DNA of 13,490 nucleotides from JBHELT01 sp046262935 (lineage in GTDB: Bacteria > Actinomycetota > CADDZG01 > JAHWKV01): positions 1 to 13,490 of the forward strand of contig JBHELT010000043.1 of assembly GCA_046262935.1 (NCBI GenBank), written 5' to 3'. The position numbers and the translations under genes were made by a program. The stretch's first letter is position 1, and the number at the start of each line of letters is the position of its first letter. Below are positions 7,735 to 13,490 of the stretch, in pieces. The notes under the pieces were generated by a model, which was not told the DNA's origin, did not search any database, and saw only the letters and a list, made by a program, of their open reading frames with translations.

Positions 7735-9285
7735 GTGAAACGCTGGTCTTTATCGACGAGATGGAAATGGCTCGCAGCAGCCGCGACGATCAGCGCGTCC
7801 ATATTCTTCATGTTGCCGGGCCAGCCAGCTAACACCGCACCGCATTCGAACGGCATCGCTAAGGTCCTCGATCCGAGCGAAACGGTCCCCGAAGCCAACC
7901 CCATCGTCACCGAGAACCAACAACAAGGCACTACGGCATGGCGCATAAGCGGCCCGAGCGGCCACAACCTCGAAGGGTTCGCATCATCGGTCAGCGCAGT
8001 TCCCGACTCAACCCTTGACGTTTATGTCTCCAGCAACTACGAAACGTACTCCGTTTTAGTTTTCAGGCTCGGTTGGTATCGAGGCCATGGTGGGAGGCTC
8101 TTGTGGCGCAGAGCATCGCTTCAAGGTCATCGCCAGGCGCCGCAACGATTCGACACAAGCACCCATATGGTTGAAGTGCGCTGGTCGAAGAGTTTCTCGG
8201 TCCCCGTCGGCGCAGACTGGACGACCGGATATTACGTGATCGCGCTTCGGGGCCCGGAGGGCCGTGGAAGCTACATCCCGTTCATAGTCAAAGAGGCAAG
8301 CCGCAAGGCACCTTTGCTAGCGCAGGCTTCGGTCACAACCTGGCAGGCCTACAACGCATGGGGCGGCACCAGCCTCTACAACGGGACCCTTCCTTGGGGC
8401 CAACACCACCATGGATTGCGCGCCGACGTCGTGTCGTTCGATCGGCCTTACGCGACGGGCAATGGTGCTGGCAACCTGTTCACGTACGAGTTCGCCTACG
8501 TTTCTTGGTTGGAAGCGCACGGTTTCGACGTCGGCTACACAACCGACATCGACACTCATACCGATCCGCAGACTCTCAAAGGTCGCAAGGCGTTCCTGTC
8601 GTTAGGACACGATGAATACTGGTCGAGCGCGATGCGATCCAACTTGGAAGCGGCCCTAGGCTCAGGCGTAAGCGCTGCCTTCTTAGGAGCCAACGACATC
8701 TATCGTCACATCCGATTGGAGCCGTCTTGGGTTGGACCGAACCGCCATGAGGTCAACTATCGAAGCACCGCCGATCCGCTTTCGGCCAAGGACCCGCGTG
8801 AAACTACGGTCCAGTGGAGAGACTCGCCGGTCAACCAACCGGAAGACGCGATCTTGGGCGAGATGTATGAATGCAATCCAGTTCACGCTGACCTAGTGGT
8901 GAACGACACGGTCGGATGGCTTTTCGAGGGAACCGGGCTGAGGAAAGGCGACCACATCAAAGGATTGGTAGGAAAGGAATATGACAAGGTGTTCCACAAG
9001 CATCCCGGCGATCGATCATCGACCTTGGTATTCAAGTCGCCGCTTACTTGTGGCGGCAAGGCATCAGAACAAGACTCGGTGCTGAGGGTCATCTCTTCAG
9101 GAGCAATCGTCTTCGATGCAGGGGACCTGACGTTCGCGTGCGCGTTCTCTGGCTGCCCAAGCTCCCCTGCCGACGAGCGCATCCAACGGTTGATCCACAA
9201 TCTGCTCGACCACCTCCTCGGCGACCGAACGTCGGCTTCGCCCGGTCAACCCAGCGCTGCTAAAGGATCAATCGCGAAACCATAA
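7735..9285 (+). CDS. Secreted N,N-dimethylformamidase large-subunit-like protein
   Basis: This 516-residue protein opens with a basic head and one hydrophobic segment (about 12-34), a signal peptide or N-terminal anchor. The body matches the conserved core of the N,N-dimethylformamidase beta-subunit family: VLVFRLGWYRGHGGR (about 107-121), TWQAYNAWGGTSLYN (about 202-216), VVSFDRPY (about 233), WLEAHGFDVGYTTDIDTH, and LSLGHDEYWS (about 288-297). In the characterised iron-dependent amidohydrolase, the metal is held by tyrosines and a glutamate; from memory the H-x-E of GHDEYW belongs to that site, and it is present here. Many family members in actinobacteria are secreted and have unknown substrates, so dimethylformamide hydrolysis should not be assumed. 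GTG at 7735 was chosen because it precedes the signal segment and sits at an ideal distance from CATAAT. The 3' end overlaps the convergent membrane-protein gene by 26 bp. Confidence 0.8.
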   Translation: MKRWSLSTRWKWLAAAATISASIFFMLPGQPANTAPHSNGIAKVLDPSETVPEANPIVTENQQQGTTAWRISGPSGHNLEGFASSVSAVPDSTLDVYVSSNYETYSVLVFRLGWYRGHGGRLLWRRASLQGHRQAPQRFDTSTHMVEVRWSKSFSVPVGADWTTGYYVIALRGPEGRGSYIPFIVKEASRKAPLLAQASVTTWQAYNAWGGTSLYNGTLPWGQHHHGLRADVVSFDRPYATGNGAGNLFTYEFAYVSWLEAHGFDVGYTTDIDTHTDPQTLKGRKAFLSLGHDEYWSSAMRSNLEAALGSGVSAAFLGANDIYRHIRLEPSWVGPNRHEVNYRSTADPLSAKDPRETTVQWRDSPVNQPEDAILGEMYECNPVHADLVVNDTVGWLFEGTGLRKGDHIKGLVGKEYDKVFHKHPGDRSSTLVFKSPLTCGGKASEQDSVLRVISSGAIVFDAGDLTFACAFSGCPSSPADERIQRLIHNLLDHLLGDRTSASPGQPSAAKGSIAKP

Positions 9286-9673
9286 GCAGCAGAGCACGAA
9301 CTGGCACGACCATAACCAAACCGATGGCAAAGCCGACGAGGCAGATCCAAAGTTTGCTGTTCTTTCCAAGACGCCGGCTGCGCAAGAGCGGAGTCATCGC
9401 AACCCCGACAGCCAATAGAGCAACCGAACCGAGAACGGTCCCCATGGCGCGTTCAGTCTCGGTTTCGGTGATGGCAAGTCCCGAAACGAAAGTGTTGCCC
9501 TTTTTGACCGCGGCTTTGCCCTGTTTCTTGGCGATCTTGGGGTCGATGCCGCTCGCGAAGTCCATCAAGAAGATGAGCACGATCACCGCGAGGGAGAATG
9601 CGGCTACGCTCAAGACCAGCAGGCGCAGGCCGCTCCAACGACGTTTTTTGGGTCGAGTGCCTTGGGTAGTCAT
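9260..9673 (-). CDS. Small three-segment membrane protein of unknown function
   Basis: This 137-residue protein was not recognised as a family. It has a basic N-terminus (RPKKRR at 7-12), a membrane segment at about 16-37, a charged soluble loop at about 38-76 rich in lysine then threonine/glutamate (KIAKKQGKAAVKKG, ITETETER), and two further membrane segments at about 77-97 and 108-136. The positive N-terminus suggests it starts in the cytoplasm. The ATG lies only 5 bp beyond the 3' end of the tRNA-Asn fragment at 9679, and only a weak GAG precedes it; no better in-frame start exists before the stop at 9728-9730. Before the proposed insertion, this gene would have sat directly downstream of tRNA-Asn. 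Its end overlaps the convergent dimethylformamidase-like gene by 26 bp. No transporter or enzyme motif was seen. Confidence 0.65.
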   Translation of the reverse strand: MTTQGTRPKKRRWSGLRLLVLSVAAFSLAVIVLIFLMDFASGIDPKIAKKQGKAAVKKGNTFVSGLAITETETERAMGTVLGSVALLAVGVAMTPLLRSRRLGKNSKLWICLVGFAIGLVMVVPVRALLLMVSRLIL

Positions 9674-9676
9674 CTC

Positions 9677-9708
9677 AGCTCGGGGGGCGGGACTCGAACC
9701 CGCAACCT
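9677..9708 (-). repeat. tRNA-Asn 3'-end fragment (candidate att site, distal copy)
   Basis: This sequence is identical over 32 bp to 10887-10918. Read on the minus strand it carries the T-arm (GCGGG/CCCGC with loop TTCGAGT), the acceptor 3' strand and the discriminator G at 9679. The remaining tRNA arms are absent: no sequence pairing with the acceptor strand occurs near 9750, so it is not a tRNA gene. The match ends abruptly at 9708. Confidence 0.85.
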
Positions 9709-9873
9709 GGGTCTTCCTTAACTTGTCTCATGTGTCCTCGTGAAGTCAGGCTCGGTTCGTGGGACGGTGTTATCAAGTGTCAGCATCCGATGTTCTGCAT
9801 CGCAATTGATTCACTCAGGTAGCTAGCTCCCCGCAGTTAAGCTTTGATGTCGCTGAACAGCGGTCAAGACCCC

Positions 9874-10620
9874 TTAGGCGCAAAAAATATCGTCAGTTGG
9901 CAAGTCCGGGCTAATCTCGAACGAAAGACTTTCGATGGTTGCATTTGCCGAGAGTGCCGCGGATCCGGAACCACCCAACGGAATCCCAAGAACTCCGCTC
10001 ATGGCGCCGCGCACCCAAATGGTCCCAGCCGGCACGGGCTTCAGGGTGCCCGATTCACAGTTACCCCAGACAACGCGTATCGTCAGTTCCGAATAATTCG
10101 GCTGGCTTCCTGAGCGAAAAACTTCCAAGGAGTTCGTTCGCGACTGCCCGACCTGAGTGTCACCCCAGAACGAACAAGAGGGGCACTGGGCTTCTTTCAC
10201 TTCGCTGTCCAGTTGCACGTACCCCCAACTGCATGTGGCAGTTGGCCCACAAGGTAACCCATCCTCCTGCGTAAAAGTGGCCTGGTTTAGGCGGAGTCTC
10301 ATGGTGTAGGTGATATACCCGGCTGGCGCACGAAGCTCATGCAGGAAGGAAACGCCTGAGACTGCGTCAGACCAAGCGCCTGTTGGAGCGACAAGACTTG
10401 CATCCAAAAGCCTGGGAGTGGAGGCAGACAATTGAACGGACACTGAGCCGTTTAGGTCTGCGGAGCCGGTATGGCCACAGGAACCCAGCCACGAATCACA
10501 TCCGCCAGTCGTGGTTGTCGTTTGCGGTTGGAGATCCATAGGGTCGGCAATGGCCCTCGGCATCAGTATGAGTGTGACCGGGAATGCAAGGGCAACTGCA
10601 CAAGCACGTCTAAAATTCAT
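9874..10620 (-). CDS. Secreted eight-cysteine orphan protein (possible element cargo)
   Basis: This 248-residue protein was not recognised. Starting at the ATG at 10620 gives a typical signal peptide (residues 1-25, RRACAVALAFPVTLILMPRAIA). An in-frame ATG at 10740 would add 40 residues ahead of it and hide the signal, so it is less likely. The mature part begins with a short threonine run (QTTTTTGG) and has eight cysteines, mostly in pairs (CDSWLGSC; CGPTATC; CPSC; then two singles, the last in the C-terminal FCA), enough for four disulfides. The remaining sequence is beta-rich (GYITYTMRLRLNQATF, SELTIRVVWGN) and suggests an extracellular beta-sandwich. No enzyme motif is seen. No clear Shine-Dalgarno site precedes the start. 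It is the only credible gene between the two tRNA-Asn repeats, so it may be horizontally acquired cargo. Confidence 0.6.
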   Translation of the reverse strand: MNFRRACAVALAFPVTLILMPRAIADPMDLQPQTTTTTGGCDSWLGSCGHTGSADLNGSVSVQLSASTPRLLDASLVAPTGAWSDAVSGVSFLHELRAPAGYITYTMRLRLNQATFTQEDGLPCGPTATCSWGYVQLDSEVKEAQCPSCSFWGDTQVGQSRTNSLEVFRSGSQPNYSELTIRVVWGNCESGTLKPVPAGTIWVRGAMSGVLGIPLGGSGSAALSANATIESLSFEISPDLPTDDIFCA

Positions 10621-10886
10621 GCTTAACACTTCGACGCATGAAGACGATTGTCCTGCCTGAACCTGAACAAACTGACCAAAAGTCGGATGCCACCGTTTTG
10701 CGAGCGACCCCTCTGGCGGCTCTTCGGAAGATTCGGACATTTCACGCGGTTGCAGGAATGTGTACGTTCAGCGGCGACCCCTCTTCCTAGGGCGGATGTC
10801 CCTCAGAGCACCGCTCTCGTAGATAAAAAGGCACTTCTACCTCTAGCAAGATCCCATAGCCGGATTCGTGCGCCTGCTCATTTGCT

Positions 10887-10918
10887 AGCTCGGGGGGCGG
10901 GACTCGAACCCGCAACCT
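10887..10918 (-). repeat. tRNA-Asn-borne copy of the 32-bp repeat (candidate att site)
   Basis: This is the copy that forms part of the intact tRNA-Asn gene and extends two bases past its 3' end. It is identical to 9677-9708 and in the same orientation. Beyond the repeat the sequences differ on both sides (T at 10886 against C at 9676; AT at 10919 against GG at 9709). Confidence 0.85.
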
Positions 10919-10961
10919 ATTGATTAACAGTCAACCGCGCTGCCAATTGCGCCACCCCCGA
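10889..10961 (-). tRNA. tRNA-Asn(GTT)
   Basis: This is a 73-nt cloverleaf read on the minus strand. The acceptor stem TCGGGGG pairs with CCCCCGA over seven bases and is followed by discriminator G. The D-arm is GCGC with loop AATTGGCA. The anticodon stem GTTGA/TCAAT (one G-T pair) holds the loop CTGTTAA, giving anticodon GTT. The T-arm is GCGGG/CCCGC with loop TTCGAGT. The 3' CCA is not encoded (CTA follows), as is usual in actinobacteria. Its 3' 31 bases are duplicated at 9679-9708, which marks it as a probable integration target. Confidence 0.97.
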
Positions 10962-10972
10962 AGGGCCCAACA

Positions 10973-10978
10973 ACAATA
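10973..10978 (-). promoter_or_regulatory. Candidate -10 element for tRNA-Asn
   Basis: On the minus strand this reads TATTGT (TANNNT), ending 11 bp before the tRNA 5' end at 10961, so a transcript would start about 5 bases upstream of the mature tRNA. No good -35 hexamer was found at the usual spacing. Confidence 0.3.
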
Positions 10979-11051
10979 GCATCGACAACCTTGCGAAAGG
11001 GCGTCTAGAGTCCCTTCCGGGCGCTTGTGATTGGCTTGCCTGGTGTGAGGG

Positions 11052-11057
11052 AATAAT
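11052..11057 (+). promoter_or_regulatory. Candidate -10 element for the small YtxH-like gene
   Basis: AATAAT matches TATAAT at five of six positions and lies 41 bp before the ATG at 11099, leaving a leader of about 35 bases that carries AGGAG. The -35 region (near TTGTGATTGG) is at a non-ideal spacing. Confidence 0.35.
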
Positions 11058-11087
11058 GCGAGAGACATGCCCAACTCGGGCAAGGAT

Positions 11088-11092
11088 AGGAG
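11088..11092 (+). promoter_or_regulatory. Shine-Dalgarno site
   Basis: AGGAG lies 6 bp before the ATG at 11099 and supports both the reality and the start of this short gene. Confidence 0.65.
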
Positions 11093-11098
11093 ACAGCG

Positions 11099-11380
11099 AT
11101 GGGGTTCAAGACAGGATTGGTTGTAGGACTCGGGATCGGCTATGTCAAGGGTGCCAAGGCCGGCTATGAAAGATACGAAACCATCAAGCGCAATTGGAAC
11201 AAACTACAGTCGACCGAGGCCTATCAGAGGTTCTCACGCAAGGCTGAAGCGGCCATCGGGCTGGGGGTGGAGCGAGGAAAAGCCATGGCGATGGACCGGT
11301 TCAATCAGGCAACCACCAAGATGAAGCACCCAGTTGGGGCTGCCCGTTCAGTTAACGGAGATCCCGATTATTCGAGGTAG
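11099..11380 (+). CDS. Small glycine-rich YtxH-like conserved protein
   Basis: This 93-residue protein has an N-terminal glycine-spaced hydrophobic stretch (TGLVVGLGIGYVKGAKAGY, residues 5-23), like the glycine-zipper membrane segment of YtxH-type small proteins, followed by a basic, helical, amphipathic body (YETIKRNWNKLQ, then FSRKAEAAIGLGVERGKAMAM). Proteins of this form are common and uncharacterised in actinobacteria. AGGAG 6 bp upstream supports the start. It converges on rpoD and their coding ends overlap by 13 bp. Its upstream gap (10962-11098) is shared with the divergently read tRNA-Asn. The function is unknown; membrane association is inferred from the glycine-rich segment only. 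Confidence 0.7.
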   Translation: MGFKTGLVVGLGIGYVKGAKAGYERYETIKRNWNKLQSTEAYQRFSRKAEAAIGLGVERGKAMAMDRFNQATTKMKHPVGAARSVNGDPDYSR

Positions 11381-12582
11381 TCGCGCAGTTTCTGAGAGCG
11401 TGAAGGGTGACGCAATTTAGATAACGTCTTGGACTCGATCTGCCTTATGCGCTCGCGCGTCACACCGAACTCTTTGCCAACTTCTTCGAGCGTGCGAGGC
11501 GTTCCGTCGTGAAGACCGAATCGCAGCTCGATGACTTTCTTCTCGCGTTCGCTCAACGTATGAAGAACACTTTCGAGTTGCTCTTGAAGAAGGATGAACG
11601 AAGCAGCGTCGAGCGGAATGATCGCATCGGAATCTTCGATGAAGTCCCCTAGGTGCGAATCTTCTTCTTCGCCGATCGGAGTTTCTAAAGATACGGGCTC
11701 TTGTGACACCTTCATGATCTCTCGTACTTTTTCGGCGGTGATCTCCATCTGCTCTGCGATCTCTTCGGCCAGAGGTTCACGGTTCAGGTCTTGCATCAAC
11801 TGACGTTGGATGCGAAGCAGTTTGTTGATGGTCTCCACCATGTGCACCGGGATGCGGATGGTGCGCGCTTGGTCGGCGATGGCCCTGGTGATGGCCTGAC
11901 GGATCCACCAAGTCGCATAAGTCGAAAACTTATAACCCTTCTTGTAATCGAACTTCTCGACTGCTCTGATGAGGCCGAGGTTTCCTTCTTGGATCAGATC
12001 CAGGAACATCATGCCGCGGCCCACGTATCGCTTGGCGATCGAAACCACAAGACGCAGGTTGGCCTCGACGAGTTTGCGTTTGGCAAGCAGGCCATCGCGC
12101 TCGACGCGGCGGGCTATCTCACGGGCGCGCTCGGGGGTCATCTTGCCAGGGCCAGTCTCGACCCGGGAGCGAACCGCCCAACCTTCGATGCTCGGGATGT
12201 CGAACTTCGAATGTCCGGCGAGCATGGCCTCGGCCCACAGTCCGGCCTCGATGCGCATTGCAAGATCGACTTCCTGTTCGGCCGTCAACAGCGGAACCTT
12301 GCCGATCTCTTTGAGATACATCCGCACCGGATCGTTGGTGGGAGCCTTCAAAAGCTCGGCGTCGCGCCTGAAGTCTTCGAGTTCCTCGCCGCCAGTCCCA
12401 GGCTCGCGCTCAACCACTTCGATGCTTTGTTCGGCGATGAGCGAGTACACGCCATCGACCTGTTCGGCCGACAGATCAAGGTTGCCAAGCGAATCGGCGA
12501 TCTCGTCGGCGGTGAGCCATCCCTTCTCTTTACCGCGCGAGATCAGCTCTTTCACATCGTCTATCTGCGTGTCTTTCGCCAT
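11368..12582 (-). CDS. rpoD: Primary RNA polymerase sigma factor (sigma-70, RpoD/SigA)
   Basis: This 404-residue protein directs RNA polymerase to housekeeping promoters. All core regions are present in order: an N-terminal region-1.1-like part (residues 1-60, DVKELISRGKEKGWLTADEI), region 1.2 from about 80 (DPVRMYLKEIGKVPLLTAEQE), region 2 with RYVGRGMMFLDLIQEGNLGL and the -10-recognition segment FSTYATWWIRQAITRAI (about 213-230), region 3 (IPVHMVETINKL onward), and region 4 with VIELRFGLHDG and the -35-recognition helix GVTRERIRQIESKTLSKLRH (about 370-392). It is shorter than the long-N-terminus sigma factors of streptomycetes and mycobacteria. It begins 7 bp after dnaG; AGGGGG and AAAGG 3 and 10 bp upstream of the ATG lie at the end of dnaG, so the two are probably co-transcribed and translationally coupled. 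Confidence 0.97.
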   Translation of the reverse strand: MAKDTQIDDVKELISRGKEKGWLTADEIADSLGNLDLSAEQVDGVYSLIAEQSIEVVEREPGTGGEELEDFRRDAELLKAPTNDPVRMYLKEIGKVPLLTAEQEVDLAMRIEAGLWAEAMLAGHSKFDIPSIEGWAVRSRVETGPGKMTPERAREIARRVERDGLLAKRKLVEANLRLVVSIAKRYVGRGMMFLDLIQEGNLGLIRAVEKFDYKKGYKFSTYATWWIRQAITRAIADQARTIRIPVHMVETINKLLRIQRQLMQDLNREPLAEEIAEQMEITAEKVREIMKVSQEPVSLETPIGEEEDSHLGDFIEDSDAIIPLDAASFILLQEQLESVLHTLSEREKKVIELRFGLHDGTPRTLEEVGKEFGVTRERIRQIESKTLSKLRHPSRSQKLRDYLE

Positions 12583-12589
12583 GGGCCCC

Positions 12590-13490
12590 CTACCTTTGAT
12601 CGAACTTGCGGCGCATCTCGTCGAGACGCATCAATTCTTCGAAAAGCGAGTCGTATTCCTGGGCCTCGACCTGCGGATCGAGCCGTTCGAGTTTAGACCG
12701 TAATGTACCGATTCGCCGTTGAAGCCGGAATTCCTCTAAGCGCCTGAAAACTTCCTCTGCATCTACTGTTACCGGTGCCGTTAAGGCGAGTTCTGCGGCC
12801 AGACTTCGGGTTGCCTCATCGGGCAACCTGTCCATCAATGCCCGCATCTGTTCTGTATCGACCAATGTCTTCAGCGCATTGAGCAATGCGATGTGTTCGT
12901 TCTGAGTGAAGTGTTCTTCTGTCAGCCAAGAAAGGGTCTCGTCGAGCAGGCTCGGCGAGGTCATCAGCAACGACAGAGCTTCACGCTCCGCCCGCAAATG
13001 GCCGGGGATCCGCGACACGCGCGGCCCCATCTCGGTCCTGTCGGGCGGTGCGGACCCTTGCGCGATCTCGAGTTGGACCTCGCGCGGATCGACTCCGATA
13101 CGCGCTGCCACCCAAAACCCGTGCTCGCTTCTTGCCACTCGATTGGGCTCTAGCGCGAGTTTGGCCGCAACTGCTCGCACTGCTTTCGCTTTGCCAACTG
13201 CGGTGTCGAGTCGGTGGCGTTCTATCTCTCTTTCCAGAACGAATCGCATGAGCGGCTGGGCATCGTCGAGCATCTGCTGCGCTGCCTCGGCCCCCTCGGT
13301 CAGAGCGACATCGGCTGGGTCTTTGCCCGCGGGAACCGGAGCAACTAGTACCTCGAGTCCGATCCGTTCGTGCAGTCCGAATCCCCTTTCCGATGCAACG
13401 ACGCCGGCGGCGTCGGCGTCGAATGCAAGAACGACTCGTTCACAGAAGCGTTTCAGAAGAACGAAATGTTCTTCGCCGAGAGCCGTTCCA
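12590..13490 (-). CDS. dnaG: DNA primase, C-terminal part (5' end outside window)
   Basis: The last 299 codons are present; the zinc-binding and N-terminal catalytic parts lie beyond the window. The visible start falls in the TOPRIM domain: GTALGEEH at residues 1-8, the metal-binding motif FDADAAG at 23-29, and GKDPAD at 55-60, all as expected for an active primase that makes RNA primers at the replication fork. Downstream comes the helical link (FVLEREIERHRLDTAVGKAKAV, the usual DnaG region after TOPRIM) and then a roughly 120-residue C-terminal domain (LTEEHFTQNEHIALLNAL onward) that in the family binds replicative helicase DnaB. The stop is 7 bp before rpoD. The dnaG-rpoD order matches the classic macromolecular-synthesis operon arrangement. 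Confidence 0.96.
   Translation of the reverse strand, partial: GTALGEEHFVLLKRFCERVVLAFDADAAGVVASERGFGLHERIGLEVLVAPVPAGKDPADVALTEGAEAAQQMLDDAQPLMRFVLEREIERHRLDTAVGKAKAVRAVAAKLALEPNRVARSEHGFWVAARIGVDPREVQLEIAQGSAPPDRTEMGPRVSRIPGHLRAEREALSLLMTSPSLLDETLSWLTEEHFTQNEHIALLNALKTLVDTEQMRALMDRLPDEATRSLAAELALTAPVTVDAEEVFRRLEEFRLQRRIGTLRSKLERLDPQVEAQEYDSLFEELMRLDEMRRKFDQR

Larger units (their letters stand above)
9677..10918 (-). mobile_element. Candidate mini integrative element or remnant at tRNA-Asn, no integrase
   Basis: A 32-bp perfect direct repeat (9677-9708 and 10887-10918) bounds about 1.2 kb. The right copy is the 3' part of an intact tRNA-Asn gene and the left copy is an isolated fragment of the same part: TPsiC arm, acceptor 3' strand and discriminator base. 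This is what remains after a tyrosine recombinase integrates at a tRNA 3' end and the element restores the tRNA. The interior has one credible gene (9874-10620, minus) and no recombinase, replication or transfer gene. The right interior (10621-10886) holds no gene I can support, and 9709-9873 only short weak hairpins. Alternatives are a partial tRNA duplication or a decayed larger island. Confidence 0.5.

Noticed and set aside
9324..9743. Plus-strand open frame of 139 codons ending in a RGAGLEPATW-type peptide
   Set aside because: It is antisense to the membrane-protein gene and its end is simply the tRNA fragment read in the wrong direction, a well-known annotation artefact.
9679..9755. A second tRNA gene on the minus strand
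   Set aside because: Only the T-arm and acceptor 3' strand are present. No partner for the acceptor stem, no D-arm and no anticodon arm can be built upstream, so it is a fragment.
9788..9802. CGATG-TTCTG-CATCG hairpin as a terminator for the eight-cysteine protein gene
   Set aside because: The stem is only five base pairs and no T-run follows on either strand.
10621..10740. Upstream start (ATG at 10740) for the secreted eight-cysteine protein
   Set aside because: It would place 40 polar residues before a typical signal peptide; neither start has a good ribosome binding site, so the signal peptide decides.
9709..10886. Hidden integrase or excisionase gene in the tRNA-flanked segment
   Set aside because: No open frame there shows tyrosine- or serine-recombinase motifs; the only credible gene is the secreted protein.
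10648..10923. Plus-strand open frame of 91 codons
   Set aside because: It runs antisense into tRNA-Asn and ends in the same tRNA-derived peptide; there is no ribosome binding site or recognisable domain.
11791..12703. Long open frames on the plus strand opposite rpoD
   Set aside because: They lie antisense to strongly conserved sigma-factor coding sequence, resemble no family and have no ribosome binding site; they follow from rpoD codon bias.

Overview
The window looks like chromosomal DNA of an actinobacterium (Actinomycetota). The strongest evidence is a complete housekeeping sigma factor (RpoD) directly downstream of the end of DNA primase (DnaG), a tRNA-Asn gene without an encoded CCA, a moderately high GC appearance, and several GTG starts that lack Shine-Dalgarno sequences. 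A deep-branching class such as Acidimicrobiia would fit the short RpoD and the dnaG-rpoD pair, but this is a guess from gene order, not a phylogenetic result.

Bases 1-9285 hold an envelope locus of six plus-strand genes. In order they are: a large C-terminally anchored protein with a phosphoesterase-like domain whose metal ligands look lost (5' end outside the window); a secreted PstS-like binding protein whose usual phosphate-contact motif is altered; an orphan membrane histidine kinase with a CACHE-like extracellular sensor; a small secreted WxL-like protein; a DUF916-type partner with a membrane anchor and an unusually long basic cytoplasmic tail; and a secreted protein of the N,N-dimethylformamidase large-subunit family. 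Apart from the kinase, all are predicted to act outside the membrane or to be anchored in it. The WxL-like/DUF916 pair is 6 bp apart and probably forms a cell-surface complex. The kinase may control the locus, but no response regulator is visible.

Bases 9260-10961 (minus strand) hold a small membrane protein of unknown function, a copy of the 3' half of tRNA-Asn, a secreted eight-cysteine orphan protein, and then the intact tRNA-Asn gene. The tRNA 3' end is repeated perfectly over 32 bp at 9677-9708 and 10887-10918. This is the layout left by site-specific integration into a tRNA gene. The intervening 1.2 kb carries one credible gene and no integrase, so it is best described as a candidate mini integrative element or a decayed remnant.

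Bases 10962-13490 are core genome. A small glycine-rich, YtxH-like protein gene (plus) converges on rpoD (minus), overlapping it by 13 bp. rpoD follows dnaG after a 7-bp gap, as in a macromolecular-synthesis operon. dnaG is cut by the window end, but its TOPRIM motifs are visible.
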